Below, in pieces: positions 25,202 through 36,966 of a DNA stretch of 64,000 nucleotides. The position numbers and the translations under genes are program-made. This DNA is from Synechococcus sp. BSA11S. GTDB taxonomy: Bacteria > Cyanobacteriota > Cyanobacteriia > PCC-6307 > Cyanobiaceae. Where the stretch lies: the NCBI RefSeq assembly GCF_014224355.1, contig NZ_VNWP01000003.1:186001-250000 (forward strand), given 5' to 3'. Below the pieces are notes generated by a model. That model was not told the origin of the DNA and searched no databases. It saw nothing but the letters and a program-made list of their open reading frames with translations. Position 1 is the first letter of the stretch. Each line of letters opens with the position of its first letter.

Positions 25202-26524
25202 GTGCCGAACACCCTGAGCAATCCCGCACCAGCCCTGGCCCTCGACATTCTCAAGGACCTCGATGCGGCCGCGGCCAGGCTCGAGAGGATTGCCGGCCGT
25301 ACCAGCGGCGAGGCCAGCCTTGAGGCAAGCGCCCGCGTGGAGGCCATCCTCGAGCAGGTCAAACGACAGGGCGACCATGCCCTTCTCGAGCTGAGCGAGC
25401 GGTTCGACGGCATCCGTCCGGATCCCCTGCGCCTGCCCCGCGAGGAGCTGGCCCGCGCCTGGAAGGAGTGTCCCTCCGACCTGCGCAGCGCCCTGGAGCT
25501 GGCCCACAGGCGCATCCTCGATTTCCATCAGCGCCAGAAGCCCAGCGACCTTTCGGTGACCGGCGTGCATGGCGAGAAGCTGGGCCGACGGTGGCGTCCC
25601 GTGGCCAAAGCTGGCCTCTACATCCCCGGAGGCCGTGCCTCCTACCCCAGCACCGTGCTGATGAACGCGGTCCCCGCGCGGGTGGCCGGAGTCAAACGCG
25701 TGGTGATGGTGACGCCTCCAGGCCCGCAGGGACAACCGGATCCCACGGTGCTGGCAGCCGCCCACCTCGCCGGGGTCGAGGAGGTCTACAGGGTGGGCGG
25801 GGCCCAGGCGATCGGCGCGCTGGCCCACGGCACTGAATCCATCCCGCGCGTGGATGTGATCAGCGGCCCCGGCAATCTCTACGTGACCCTGGCCAAGAAA
25901 GCCGTTTATGGCCAGGTGGCGATTGACTCCCTGGCCGGCCCCAGTGAAGTGCTGGTGATCGCCGACCAGAGTGCCGATCCGGATCACGTGGCCGCGGATC
26001 TGCTGGCCCAGGCCGAGCACGACCCCATGGCGGCGGCGATCCTGCTCACCACCAGCGCGGCCCTGGCGGAGTCCGTCCCCCGGGCCCTTGAGCAGCAACT
26101 GCGCCACCACCCCCGCGCCGAGTTGTGCCGGGAAGCTCTGGAAGCCTGGGGGCTGATCGTGGTCTGCCCCTCCCTGGAGGATGCCGCCCGCCTGAGCGAC
26201 CACTTCGCGCCTGAGCATCTGGAGCTGCTGGTGGAGCGGCCTGAGCCCCTGGCCGGGCGCATCGAGAATGCCGGAGCCATCTTCATCGGCGCCTGGAGCC
26301 CCGAAGCCGTGGGTGATTACCTGGCCGGGCCCAACCACACCCTGCCCACCTCAGGCACCGCCCGCTTCTCGGGTGCCCTGAGCGTGGAGACTTTCATGCG
26401 CCACACCAGCCTGATCGCCTTCAACCGCCAGGCCCTGGAGGCCACAGGACCTGCAGTGATCACCCTGGCCGAGAGCGAAGGACTCCACAGCCACGCCGAT
26501 TCGGTGCGTCGCCGGCTCGACTGA
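25202..26524 (+). CDS. hisD: Histidinol dehydrogenase
   Basis: 440 aa from GTG 25202; TTG 25181 would add seven residues. It catalyses the last two oxidations of histidine synthesis. Visible are GLYIPGGRASYPSTVLMNAVPA, GGAQAIGALAHGT, DVISGPGNLYVTLAKK, the zinc-site region AGPSEVLVIAD, and C-terminal ISFAPEHL-type DHFAPEHLELL and AGPNHTLPTSGTARF. Single gene, not in a his cluster, as is usual in cyanobacteria. The convergent rpiA ends 6 bp away. Confidence 0.95.
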   Translation: MPNTLSNPAPALALDILKDLDAAAARLERIAGRTSGEASLEASARVEAILEQVKRQGDHALLELSERFDGIRPDPLRLPREELARAWKECPSDLRSALELAHRRILDFHQRQKPSDLSVTGVHGEKLGRRWRPVAKAGLYIPGGRASYPSTVLMNAVPARVAGVKRVVMVTPPGPQGQPDPTVLAAAHLAGVEEVYRVGGAQAIGALAHGTESIPRVDVISGPGNLYVTLAKKAVYGQVAIDSLAGPSEVLVIADQSADPDHVAADLLAQAEHDPMAAAILLTTSAALAESVPRALEQQLRHHPRAELCREALEAWGLIVVCPSLEDAARLSDHFAPEHLELLVERPEPLAGRIENAGAIFIGAWSPEAVGDYLAGPNHTLPTSGTARFSGALSVETFMRHTSLIAFNRQALEATGPAVITLAESEGLHSHADSVRRRLD

Positions 26525-26529
26525 GCCGA

Positions 26530-27243
26530 TCAGGCCCGCTCCAGATCCCGCACCCGGGGCTCCCCGTCAACGATCTCGCCCACGAGCACCTGATCGGTGA
26601 GCCCCACGAACAAACCGTTCTCCAGCACCCCCGGCAGGTTGTTGATGGCCTGCTCCAGGGCCACCGGATCAGCGATGCCGCCGGCCAGCTTGAGATCGAG
26701 CACGAGGTTGCCCTGGTCGGTGACCACCGGGCCCGCCTTGCGCACCGCCATGCGCAGCTCCCCAGCGGCGCCCATCCCCTCCAGTTGAGCCTTCACCTGG
26801 CGCCAGGCGCCGGGCAGCACCTCCACCGGCAGCAGGAACTCCAGATTGAGGCGCTTCACCAGCTTGCTGGAATCCACGACCACCACGAAGCGATCGGCCC
26901 GGCGGGCCACCAGCTTCTCCTGCACGTGGCAGGCACCGCCTCCTTTGATCAACTGGAAGGCAGGGTCGACCTCATCGGCACCGTCGATCGCCAGGTCGAT
27001 ACGGGAGACGGCATTGAGGCTCTGCAGGGGGATGCCCAGCTCTGCGGCCAGCACCTCGCCCTGGAATGAGGTGGGCACGCCTGTGATCTCGCTGAGCTCA
27101 CGCCGCTGCAGGCGGGCGCCCAGTTCACGGATCATCAACGCTGCGGTGGAACCGGAGCCGAGCCCGAGCACCATGCCGTCGCGGATCTGATCGACGGCGG
27201 CGGTGGCCACAGCCAGCTTCATCCGGTCCTGCAGCTCGGCCAT
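26530..27243 (-). CDS. rpiA: Ribose-5-phosphate isomerase A
   Basis: 237 aa. [12 protein letters not shown], the DGADEVD catalytic loop and [14 protein letters not shown] with its lysine are all present, and the C-terminal [12 protein letters not shown] matches the family. It interconverts ribose-5-P and ribulose-5-P in the Calvin cycle and pentose phosphate pathway. Transcribed in the same direction as, and 76 bp after, the HtrA gene; convergent with hisD. Confidence 0.95.
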   Translation of the reverse strand: MAELQDRMKLAVATAAVDQIRDGMVLGLGSGSTAALMIRELGARLQRRELSEITGVPTSFQGEVLAAELGIPLQSLNAVSRIDLAIDGADEVDPAFQLIKGGGACHVQEKLVARRADRFVVVVDSSKLVKRLNLEFLLPVEVLPGAWRQVKAQLEGMGAAGELRMAVRKAGPVVTDQGNLVLDLKLAGGIADPVALEQAINNLPGVLENGLFVGLTDQVLVGEIVDGEPRVRDLERA

Positions 27244-27319
27244 CGGGTTGAAACGAGGGGGTGAGACCGTAGCAAGCTGAAGGCTGAAGGCCTGCGGAAT
27301 CCAGGTGTCGCCGGGCTGC

Positions 27320-29432
<2,113 letters not shown>

Positions 29433-29491
29433 CAGAAGTGGCCACAGATGGGGGCCTTCACACTAAGTTGCCGCAACAGCGCTGCCAGCCC

Positions 29492-29770
29492 ATGGCCTCG
29501 ATCCCTCCCGGCACCCGTGTGCGATGCGCTCTCTGCCAGGTGGAGATCCAAGGCATGGTGGGCGGAGAGGACCAGGTGCTCTTCAGTCAGGGCGCCCCTG
29601 GAACCCGCGCCAAGCTCTGGGCCAGGGTCTGCCAGTACGTCAGGGAACCCCAACGCTGCCTCAACCAGGACCAGGACAAACGGGGCGAGGTCGGCCCCGA
29701 CGACTTCTACGGCGAAGCCCCCAGCCTGGGCCTGTTCGACGCACCCGGCGGGGCCCAGCCCCCGGCCTGA
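29492..29770 (+). CDS. Conserved small protein of unknown function
   Basis: 92 aa from ATG 29492; an ATG at 29438 would add 18 weak residues. The sequence is hydrophilic with four cysteines, two of them in a C-x2-C pair (RCALCQ), and a conserved-looking DDFYGEAPSLGLF near the end. The Cys pair suggests a metal or redox site but only one such pair is clear. I recognise no named domain. It faces the phosphodiesterase divergently and precedes the rimP operon by about 110 bp. Confidence 0.6.
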   Translation: MASIPPGTRVRCALCQVEIQGMVGGEDQVLFSQGAPGTRAKLWARVCQYVREPQRCLNQDQDKRGEVGPDDFYGEAPSLGLFDAPGGAQPPA

Positions 29771-29806
29771 GCGGGGTCATCCAGACCGGCTTGTAGGGTG
29801 AAGGTC

Positions 29807-29821
29807 ATGCCCGGCGGGCAT
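29807..29821. repeat. 15-bp inverted repeat before rimP
   Basis: ATGCCCGGCGGGCAT: 6-bp perfect arms with a 3-bp centre, about 60 bp upstream of rimP and 37 bp after the preceding stop. No T-run follows. It could be a weak hairpin at the mRNA 5' end or an operator. Confidence 0.3.
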
Positions 29822-29880
29822 CATCCTGGTTCTCGAGAGCGGCTTTCGGCCGGCCTCGATGGCAGGGGCAGTTCACTGCA

Positions 29881-30387
29881 GTGGCCGGTCGGGCGTCCGA
29901 CCCGATTCCACCCCTGCTGGTGCCCCATCCACTGATCCCCGAACTGGAGCGTCTGGTCACCCCGTTGGCGGAGGCTTCCGGCCTCGAGCTGAAGGGGGTC
30001 GAGATCCAGGCCCACAGGGTGCCCCTGGCACTGGTGGTCCAGATCCGTCATGCCGATGGTCGGGACGTCAACCTCGATGACTGCGCCGCCTTCAGCGGGG
30101 TGCTCGGCGAGGCCATGGAAACGAGCACGCTGATGCCCTCGGCCTATGTTCTGGAGATCAGCAGCCCGGGGATCGGCGAGGAGCTCCTCGAGGACCGTGA
30201 TTTCCACAGTTTCCGTGGGTTCCCGGTCGCTGTGCGCTTGCGGGATGCCAAAGGCCTGGAGACCACCCGCGAAGGCCTCCTGCTGGAACGGGACGAGGAG
30301 CACGTCCAGCTCAACCAGCGCGGCCGCATCCGTCGCCTTTCCCGCGCCGATGTGATCTCCGTCTGCCTGGTCACCCCCAGGGACTGA
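29881..30387 (+). CDS. rimP: Ribosome maturation factor RimP
   Basis: 168 aa from GTG 29881. GLELKGVEIQ, RDVNLDDCAAFS, YVLEISSPGI and the C-terminal Sm-like beta barrel (GRIRRLSRADVISVCL) match RimP. It assists assembly of the 30S subunit. First gene of rimP-nusA-ylxR-infB, the widely conserved order. A second GTG at 29920 is possible. Confidence 0.92.
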   Translation: MAGRASDPIPPLLVPHPLIPELERLVTPLAEASGLELKGVEIQAHRVPLALVVQIRHADGRDVNLDDCAAFSGVLGEAMETSTLMPSAYVLEISSPGIGEELLEDRDFHSFRGFPVAVRLRDAKGLETTREGLLLERDEEHVQLNQRGRIRRLSRADVISVCLVTPRD

Positions 30388-30431
30388 CCCCGTCACTCTC
30401 CCCACCCCCTCACCACCACCCCTTCGACCCG

Positions 30432-31874
30432 ATGGCACTCGTTCTCCTCCCCGGTCTGCAGAACCTGATCGAGGACATCAGTGAGGAGAAGAAGCTTCCG
30501 ACCCAGGTGGTGGAAGCCGCCTTGCGCGAAGCGCTGCTGAAGGGCTACGAGCGCTACCGCCGAACCCTTTATCTCGGCATCAGTGAAGACCCCTTCGAGG
30601 AGGACTACTTCAGCAATTTCGATGTGGCCCTCGACCTCGACGAGGAGGGCTACAGGGTGCTGGCCAGCAAGATCATCGTGGAGGAGGTGGAGAGCGACGA
30701 CCACCAGATCGCCCTCTCCGAAGTGCAGCAGGTGGCCGAGGACGCCCAGATCGGGGACACCGTGGTGCTGGATGTCACCCCCGAGAAAGACGATTTCGGC
30801 CGCATGGCCGCCTCCACCACAAAGCAGGTGCTGGCCCAGAAGCTGCGGGATCAGCAGCGCCGGATGATCCAGGAGGAGTTCGCCGATCTGGAGGATCCTG
30901 TGCTCACGGCCCGGGTGATCCGCTTCGAGCGCCAGTCGATCATCATGGCCGTCAGTTCCGGTCTGGGCCGGCCGGAGGTGGAAGCGGAGCTGCCTCGCCG
31001 CGACCAGCTCCCCAATGACAACTACCGGGCCAACGCCACCTTCAAGGTGTTCCTCAAGGAGGTGAGCGAGGTGCCCCGCCGCGGACCCCAGCTGTTCGTC
31101 TCCCGGGCCAATGCCGGTCTGGTGGTGTACCTGTTCGAGAACGAGGTGCCTGAAATTCAGGAGGGCTCAGTGCGGATCGTGGCGGTCGCCCGTGAAGCCA
31201 ATCCCCCATCTCGGGCCGTTGGCCCTCGCACCAAGGTGGCCGTCGACAGCGTCGAGCGGGAGGTGGACCCCGTGGGCGCCTGCATCGGAGCCCGCGGCTC
31301 CCGGATCCAGCAGGTGGTCAACGAGCTGCGGGGCGAGAAGATCGATGTGATCCGCTGGTCGCCCGATCCGGGTCAGTATCTGGCCAATTCCCTCAGCCCC
31401 GCCCGCGTGGAGATGGTGCGCCTGGTGGATCCGGAAGGGCAACACGCCCATGTGCTGGTTCCCCCCGACCAGCTCAGTCTGGCGATCGGCCGTGAAGGCC
31501 AGAACGTCCGCCTGGCGGCACGTCTCACCGGCTGGAAGATCGACATCAAGAACGCCGCCGAGTACGACCAGGTGAGTGAGGACGCCCGGGCGGCCGAACT
31601 GATTGCCCTGCGGGAGGAGGACGAGCGGCAGCAGGCCGAGGCCGAAGCCCGCCTGGCGGTGGAGCAGGCCGCCCGGGCCGAGGAGGATGCCCGCCTGCGG
31701 GAGCTGTATCCCCTCCCGGAAGACGAGGAGGGCTACGACAGCTACGACGAAGCTGGGGAACCCGAACCCGAGACTGAGGCTGAAGCGGCCACCGGCACCG
31801 AGACAGAACCGGTCGCTGAGACCGAGGTGGCCGCGGCGGAGCCGGTGGCCGAAGCCACCGTGGATGTGCGGTGA
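30432..31874 (+). CDS. nusA: Transcription termination/antitermination factor NusA
   Basis: 480 aa. N-terminal RNAP-binding domain (EEKKLPTQVVEAALREALLKGYER), S1 domain (VLTARVIRFERQSIIMAV), then KH1 (DPVGACIGARGSRIQQVVNEL) and KH2 (LSLAIGREGQNVRLAARLTGWKI). As in other cyanobacteria it lacks the E. coli C-terminal AR repeats; instead a Glu/Ala/Thr-rich tail of about 90 residues follows. The stop shares GTGA with ylxR. Confidence 0.96.
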   Translation: MALVLLPGLQNLIEDISEEKKLPTQVVEAALREALLKGYERYRRTLYLGISEDPFEEDYFSNFDVALDLDEEGYRVLASKIIVEEVESDDHQIALSEVQQVAEDAQIGDTVVLDVTPEKDDFGRMAASTTKQVLAQKLRDQQRRMIQEEFADLEDPVLTARVIRFERQSIIMAVSSGLGRPEVEAELPRRDQLPNDNYRANATFKVFLKEVSEVPRRGPQLFVSRANAGLVVYLFENEVPEIQEGSVRIVAVAREANPPSRAVGPRTKVAVDSVEREVDPVGACIGARGSRIQQVVNELRGEKIDVIRWSPDPGQYLANSLSPARVEMVRLVDPEGQHAHVLVPPDQLSLAIGREGQNVRLAARLTGWKIDIKNAAEYDQVSEDARAAELIALREEDERQQAEAEARLAVEQAARAEEDARLRELYPLPEDEEGYDSYDEAGEPEPETEAEAATGTETEPVAETEVAAAEPVAEATVDVR

Positions 31875-32161
31875 GCGAGCGCATCGTGCTGCGGCGCTGC
31901 GTATCGTGCCGTGAGCTCCGTGACCGCCGTCTGCTCTGTCGGATCATCCGCCAGAACCGTGACGGTGTGGTTCTCGAGGTTGCCTCCCCCAGGGCCATGG
32001 GCCGCTCGGCCTATGTCTGCCCCTCCCCCAGCTGCATCGAGGAAGCCAGGCGGCGCAAACGCCTCCAGCGCTCCCTGCGCTGTCCGGTGTCGGATTCCAT
32101 CTACACGGCACTGGACCAACGGCTGCGCGAGTCACGCGCTGCAGCCTCTGAGGCAAGATGA
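31871..32161 (+). CDS. ylxR: YlxR (DUF448) RNA-binding protein
   Basis: 96 aa from GTG 31871, overlapping the nusA stop by 4 bp. VLRRCVSCRELRDRRLLCRIIR and GRSAYVCPSPSCIEEARRRKRLQRSLR are the conserved basic segments of YlxR. This family is thought to bind RNA or nucleoid and to influence RNase P or transcription. The L7Ae-type gene often found next (ylxQ) is absent; infB follows after 63 bp. Confidence 0.9.
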   Translation: MSERIVLRRCVSCRELRDRRLLCRIIRQNRDGVVLEVASPRAMGRSAYVCPSPSCIEEARRRKRLQRSLRCPVSDSIYTALDQRLRESRAAASEAR

Positions 32162-32224
32162 ACAGTGGCCGCACCGCGCGTGGGGCCCGGCGGCACCCGG
32201 TGCCCCGACCGATCGGAGACCTGA

Positions 32225-35200
32225 ATGACCAGCAGCGGCAAAGTCAGAATTTATGAGCTGTCCCGGGACCTGGGCCTGGAGAACAAGGACGTGCTCGACG
32301 CCGCCGAGAAGCTGTCCATTGCGGTCAAGAGCCACAGCAGCTCCATCAGCGATGGCGAGGCCGAGCGCATCCGCAGCCTGATCACCACCCACGGCAACGG
32401 TGGCAGGGCCACGGAGGCTCAGCCCAGCCGGCCCACCCCTGCGGCCAGCGAGCCCGGCAAAGCCATCCTTTCCCTGAAGAAAGCCGCTCCTGCCGCGCCC
32501 ACCCCACCGGCTGGTGCCAGCGGAGTGGCCAAGCCCGCCATCACCAAGCCGGCAATCGTCAAGCCCCCCATCGCCAAGCCGGTCTCCAGGCCTGAGATCG
32601 TCGCCCAGCCCCCAGCCGGATCAGCGAAGGCCCAGCCGGCGGCGCCCAGAACCTCCGCGCCGAAGCCGGCGGCCCCAACACCTCCCGCCCCCCAGGCGCC
32701 GGTCGTGAGGACAGTGGTGCCCCAGGCCAACCGCCAGGCCCCCGGCTCCCCCGCCCCAGCCCGGCCCGGGGCGCCAGCCAAACCCGCCGCTGTGAAAGCC
32801 CCGGCCAAACCGGTGGCAGCCCCAGCCCGGCCACCGGCCCCTCCGGTGAGCAAGCCCGAGCCGCCCCAGGTGCGCAAGCCGGAATCGGCTGCCCCAACCA
32901 GCCCCAGGCCTGCCACCAGTCCCAGGCCCGTGCCCAGGGGGAGTGCGCCTGCCCCCACCCGGCCTGCCACCTCGCAACGCCCCGGCGCCCCGGCGCCCGT
33001 CCGCAATCCCGGCGGCTCCGGGGCCGGGCGGCCTCAGCTGGTGGGTCGCCCCCAGTCCGGCCAGCCCGGCAGCAGCAACCGTCCGGCACCACCGTCGGGA
33101 CGGCCGGCCCTGAGCCAGAGGCCGGCGGGCGCTCCCCAGCGCCCCACACCCCAGGTGAGCCGTCCCACCCAGGCCCGCAGCCCCCTGGAGCTGGTGGGCA
33201 AACCGATCCGCCGGGACGCCGCAGGTCCCGGGAGCACCGGCCGGCCCGGAGCCCCCGTCCGACCCGGCATGCCCCAGGGCATGCGCAAACCGGTGGCACC
33301 AGGCGAGCTGATGCAGCTTCAGAAGCCCGGCAGCCGCCCAACCGCCGCCCCACCCCGTCGGCCGGAACGTGGCGAAGGAACGCCTGATGCGAACCGGCCA
33401 ACGGCCACCCCACCGTCAGCGCCCAGGCGTCCGGCATTCCGCACACCCCAGGCCGCCGGGCCGGGGCGTGCACGACGTCCGGAATGGGACGACAGCGCCA
33501 AGCTGGAGGCCCTGCGCAGCAAGTCGCCGCAGAAGCAGCGCCAGAAGGTGCACATCATCGGCGACAACGATGATGCGCTCACCGCCGAAACCGGCGGTTA
33601 CGCCGGCGAGCACGAGGCGATGGTGCTCCAGGCCAGCCTGGCCCGGCCGGCCAGGCCCCGCACCCGCCCCACCACCCCTGGCGCCAAGCCCGTGGTGGCG
33701 ATGCGCAAGCGCAAGAAGGAAACCACCCGGCAGCGCCAGCGGCGCCGCGCCATGGAACTGCGTGCCGCTCGGGAAGCCAAGGCCACCCGCCCCGAAATGC
33801 TGATCGTGCCGGAGGGAAACCTCACGGTGCAGGAGCTTGCCGACCGCCTGGGCGTGGAGAGCTCCGAGATCATCAAATCCCTGTTCTTCAAGGGGATCAT
33901 CGCCACGGTCACCCAGACCCTCGATCTCTCCACGATCGAAACGGTCTCCGATGAATTCGGGGTGCCCGTGCTCCAGGACGACGTCGAGGAGGCCGCCAAG
34001 AAGACGGTCGAGATGATCGAGGACAGCGATCTCGATCACCTGATCCGTCGCCCACCGGTGGTCACGGTGATGGGCCACGTCGACCACGGCAAAACCAGCC
34101 TGCTCGATGCGATCCGCAAGACCCGCGTTGCGGCTGGAGAAGCCGGCGGCATCACCCAGCACATCGGGGCTTATCAGGTCACGATCCCCCATGCCGGGGA
34201 GGACCGTCGCATCACCTTCCTCGACACCCCGGGCCACGAAGCGTTCACGGCGATGCGGGCCCGTGGCACCAAGGTCACCGATGTGGCCGTGCTGGTGGTG
34301 GCCGCCGACGACGGGGTCAGGCCCCAGACCCTGGAGGCCATCAGCCACGCCAGGGCCGCTGAGGTGCCGATCATCGTGGCGATCAACAAGATCGACAAGG
34401 AGGGCGCCCAGCCCGAGCGCGTGAAGCAGGAACTCTCCTCCCTGGAACTGGTCGCCGAAGACTGGGGCGGCACCACGGTGATGGTGCCGGTGAGCGCCAT
34501 CAAGGGCGAGAACATCGACAAACTGCTGGAGATGATCCTGCTGGTGACCGAGGTGGAGGATCTCCAGGCCAATCCGGATCGCATGGCCAAGGGCACCGTG
34601 ATCGAGGCCCACCTCGACAAGGCCAAGGGGCCTGTGGCCACGCTGCTGATCCAGAACGGCACCCTCAAGGCCAGCGATGTGGTGGCGGCTGGCCCCGTGC
34701 TGGGCAAGGTGCGCGCCATGGTCGACGACACCGGCAAGCGCGTGAAGACGGCAGGTCCGTCGGCAGCCGTGGAGGCCCTGGGCTTCAGCGAAGTTCCCAC
34801 CGCCGGCGACGAATTCGAGGTGTACACCGACGAGAAGACGGCCCGTGCCGTTGTGGGGGATCGGGCCAATGAAGCCCGCGCCACCCGCCTCGCTCAGCAG
34901 ATGGCGTCCCGCCGTGTGTCTCTGGCCTCGATGTCGGGTCAGGCCAGTGAGGGGGAACTGAAGGAGCTCAACTTGATCCTCAAGGCCGACGTCCAGGGCA
35001 GCGTGGAGGCGATCCTTGGCTCACTCGAGCAGCTGCCCCAGGGCGAAGTGCAGGTGCGCGTGTTGCTCTCCGCCCCTGGCGAGATCACCGAAACCGATGT
35101 GGACCTGGCTGCCGCCTCCGGCGCGGTGATCGTGGGCTTCAACACCTCGATGGCCTCCGGTGCGAAGCGGGCCGCCGATGCCAACGGCGTCGATGTCCGC

Positions 35201-35575
35201 GATTACGACGTGATCTACAAGCTCCTGGAAGACATCCAGCTGGCCATGGAGGGCCTGCTGGAGCCGGAGCTGGTGGAGGAGCCCCTCGGCGAAGCCGAAG
35301 TGCGGGCCGTGTTCACGATCGGCAAGAGTGCCGTGGCGGGCTGCTACGTCACCAGCGGCAAGCTGCAACGCAACTGCAAGGTGCGCATCCAGCGCAACAA
35401 GCAGGTGGTGTTCGAGGGCGACCTCGATTCCCTGCGTCGCAACAAGGACGACGTCAAGGAGGTGGCCACGGGTTTCGAGTGCGGCATCGGTTGCGATCGC
35501 TTTGCCAACTGGCAAGACGGCGATCGCGTCATCGCCTACAAGCTGGTCACCCAACGCCGCACCCTCAGCACCTGA
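32225..35575 (+). CDS. infB: Translation initiation factor IF-2
   Basis: 1116 aa. A short IF2-N helix domain at the start ([22 protein letters not shown]) is followed by about 370 residues of Pro/Ala/Arg-rich low complexity. A second IF2-N domain comes next, then the GTPase: G1 GHVDHGK at 617-623, DTPGHEAF, and NKID. Domains II-IV follow. It delivers fMet-tRNA to the 30S subunit. The low-complexity region is a large cyanobacterial extension and encodes very GC-rich repeats. Confidence 0.97.
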   Translation: MTSSGKVRIYELSRDLGLENKDVLDAAEKLSIAVKSHSSSISDGEAERIRSLITTHGNGGRATEAQPSRPTPAASEPGKAILSLKKAAPAAPTPPAGASGVAKPAITKPAIVKPPIAKPVSRPEIVAQPPAGSAKAQPAAPRTSAPKPAAPTPPAPQAPVVRTVVPQANRQAPGSPAPARPGAPAKPAAVKAPAKPVAAPARPPAPPVSKPEPPQVRKPESAAPTSPRPATSPRPVPRGSAPAPTRPATSQRPGAPAPVRNPGGSGAGRPQLVGRPQSGQPGSSNRPAPPSGRPALSQRPAGAPQRPTPQVSRPTQARSPLELVGKPIRRDAAGPGSTGRPGAPVRPGMPQGMRKPVAPGELMQLQKPGSRPTAAPPRRPERGEGTPDANRPTATPPSAPRRPAFRTPQAAGPGRARRPEWDDSAKLEALRSKSPQKQRQKVHIIGDNDDALTAETGGYAGEHEAMVLQASLARPARPRTRPTTPGAKPVVAMRKRKKETTRQRQRRRAMELRAAREAKATRPEMLIVPEGNLTVQELADRLGVESSEIIKSLFFKGIIATVTQTLDLSTIETVSDEFGVPVLQDDVEEAAKKTVEMIEDSDLDHLIRRPPVVTVMGHVDHGKTSLLDAIRKTRVAAGEAGGITQHIGAYQVTIPHAGEDRRITFLDTPGHEAFTAMRARGTKVTDVAVLVVAADDGVRPQTLEAISHARAAEVPIIVAINKIDKEGAQPERVKQELSSLELVAEDWGGTTVMVPVSAIKGENIDKLLEMILLVTEVEDLQANPDRMAKGTVIEAHLDKAKGPVATLLIQNGTLKASDVVAAGPVLGKVRAMVDDTGKRVKTAGPSAAVEALGFSEVPTAGDEFEVYTDEKTARAVVGDRANEARATRLAQQMASRRVSLASMSGQASEGELKELNLILKADVQGSVEAILGSLEQLPQGEVQVRVLLSAPGEITETDVDLAAASGAVIVGFNTSMASGAKRAADANGVDVRDYDVIYKLLEDIQLAMEGLLEPELVEEPLGEAEVRAVFTIGKSAVAGCYVTSGKLQRNCKVRIQRNKQVVFEGDLDSLRRNKDDVKEVATGFECGIGCDRFANWQDGDRVIAYKLVTQRRTLST
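35493..35527. repeat. Two HIP1 octamers in infB
   Basis: GCGATCGC occurs at 35493-35500 and 35520-35527, only 27 bp apart. This octamer (HIP1 core) is over-represented in many cyanobacteria. Ten-base forms GGCGATCGCC occur at 8636-8645 and 54157-54166. They support the taxonomic call and have no assigned local role here. Confidence 0.6.
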
Positions 35576-35576
35576 T

Positions 35577-36266
35577 GTGAACCCCCGCAGCGAACCCCTC
35601 CTCTGGCTGCAGCTGCTCGCTCTGGCGGCCATCCCGGCGGAGCTGCTGGCCGTGGTCCTGATTCTGGCGGGGGCCGATCCCGGGCCGGTTCCGGCGATCG
35701 AGCGGCTGTTGCTCTGGGCCCTCGGAGCCCTGCTGCCGGCTGTGCTGCTCTGGCAGCGGCCAGCCGATTGCTGGTCACTGCTTTTGCTGCAAACACCAGC
35801 CCGGGGGAGGCGGGAGGGTCAGCGGCGTCTGAGTGCGCTGCAGTCGCCCCTGGCTGTTCGTCTGCTGGCGGCAGGCTGGGGTCTGCTGCTGCTGCCGGCG
35901 ATCTGGAGCCTCGACGCCCTCTCCGCCCAGATGGCCGCCATCGCTCCCCTGGCGGAGGCCTCACGGCTGGTCACGATGCTCCTGACCCTGCCCGTTCTGG
36001 CCGTTCTGGTCTGGCAGGGCCAGCAGCTGCTCCAGGCCAGCTGGTTGCTCAGCCGCGGAGCTGATCTGGTGGCTGAAACCCCCGCGATGACCCTCGAGGC
36101 GCTCGCGAAGGAGCGCTTGAGCCTCGGGCTGCCCCTGCTGCTCCCAGATCCCCTCAGCCTGTCCCAGGACAGCCCACCGCAGTCGGTCGAGAGCAGCTCA
36201 GCGGTCGCGCCAGAGGAGCAGGCCGAAGCCGATCAAGGCCCCCAGCTGGATGAGCAGGTCTCCTGA
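35577..36266 (+). CDS. Membrane protein with low-complexity polar tail
   Basis: 229 aa from GTG 35577, immediately after the infB stop (TGATGTG). Four hydrophobic segments occur in the first 155 residues (LWLQLLALAAIPAELLAVVLIL, LLWALGALLPAVLL, LLAAGWGLLLLPAIW, VTMLLTLPVLAVLVW). A Ser/Glu/Gln-rich soluble tail follows. It resembles cyanobacterial low-complexity-tail membrane proteins found behind infB; no function is known. The last 69 bp overlap the convergent DUF3493 gene. Confidence 0.75.
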   Translation: MNPRSEPLLWLQLLALAAIPAELLAVVLILAGADPGPVPAIERLLLWALGALLPAVLLWQRPADCWSLLLLQTPARGRREGQRRLSALQSPLAVRLLAAGWGLLLLPAIWSLDALSAQMAAIAPLAEASRLVTMLLTLPVLAVLVWQGQQLLQASWLLSRGADLVAETPAMTLEALAKERLSLGLPLLLPDPLSLSQDSPPQSVESSSAVAPEEQAEADQGPQLDEQVS

Positions 36267-36452
36267 GGGCACCTCTGCGCCTGCGGAGGAGCGCATGGCC
36301 ATGGCCGCCAGTCCAATTCCTCCCGAGGCCGTCAGGGCAAACCAGAGGGCACGCCGCAGCCCTTTCCAGGGGGCCTTGGCTTCCGCCATCAACCGTTCCC
36401 GCAGGTCAGGGTCCAAGGGAGTCGGCTTCGGCCTGGGGAGGGTGGAAGGCAT
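36198..36452 (-). CDS. DUF3493 family membrane protein
   Basis: 84 aa. LRERLMAEAKAPWKGLRRALW followed by two hydrophobic helices (FALTASGGIGLAAMAM and LLIQLGALIGFGLLLW) is the pattern of DUF3493, a cyanobacterial and plastid-lineage family of unknown function. It is convergent with, and overlaps by 69 bp, the membrane gene after infB. tRNA-Thr begins 46 bp upstream on the other strand. Confidence 0.78.
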   Translation of the reverse strand: MPSTLPRPKPTPLDPDLRERLMAEAKAPWKGLRRALWFALTASGGIGLAAMAMRSSAGAEVPSGDLLIQLGALIGFGLLLWRDR

Positions 36453-36498
36453 CAGCCGTGGATCGTGCAGAACAGCTCAATGCTAATTTCATTCAGGT

Positions 36499-36570
<72 letters not shown>

Positions 36571-36966
36571 TCAGTTTCATACATCGATCTGAGCCCTTCA
36601 GCAGTCAGCTGGCATGAAGTGCCCACCAGCGGCTTGCTAAGTTGCAGGCCTGAACAACCTGATGGGACAGCACATCCAAAGTATCGGAGAACATTCTGAT
36701 TCGATCACCAAGCCGCTCTTCTCTACGACCTCGGCTAAGACAGTCGATCGCTCGAGTAGTAATTCCCCCCGCCATGAAAGCCAGGCCAGCCGGCGCTCAA
36801 CAAGGAAACGCTGAACACAGTCCGAGAAGGACTTCCCCCATGGCGTGAACACGAACGGCATCAGGCAGGCACCAGCACGCAACGGCACCTTGGGTGGCTG
36901 TCGGCAGGAATCGACGGCTGATCAGCTACGCCAGACGATGGTGGAACAGAACTGGCGACAGTCGCC
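36571..36966. other. Gene-poor gap between tRNA-Thr and recD2
   Basis: About 396 bp, visibly less GC-rich than the flanking genes. It contains only one weak minus-strand frame (36637-36888). No terminator with a T-run and no repeat of the tRNA 3' end was found, so an attachment site is not supported. The recD2 promoter presumably lies at its right end. Confidence 0.4.
36637..36888 (-). CDS. Doubtful 83-aa ORFan beside tRNA-Thr
   Basis: GTG 36888 to a stop at 36637. The central part (FTPWGKSFSDCVQRFLVERRLAW, then LSWRGELLLERSTVLAEVVE) has the amphipathic look of a real protein fragment, but there is no recognised domain and base use differs from neighbouring genes. A remnant of a lost gene inserted next to the tRNA is as likely as a functional product. 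Confidence 0.25.
   Translation of the reverse strand: MPLRAGACLMPFVFTPWGKSFSDCVQRFLVERRLAWLSWRGELLLERSTVLAEVVEKSGLVIESECSPILWMCCPIRLFRPAT

Noticed and set aside
32400-33500. Possible CRISPR or tandem array because of strong repetitiveness
   Set aside because: The repetition is codon-level Pro/Ala/Arg low complexity within infB, without constant repeats and spacers.
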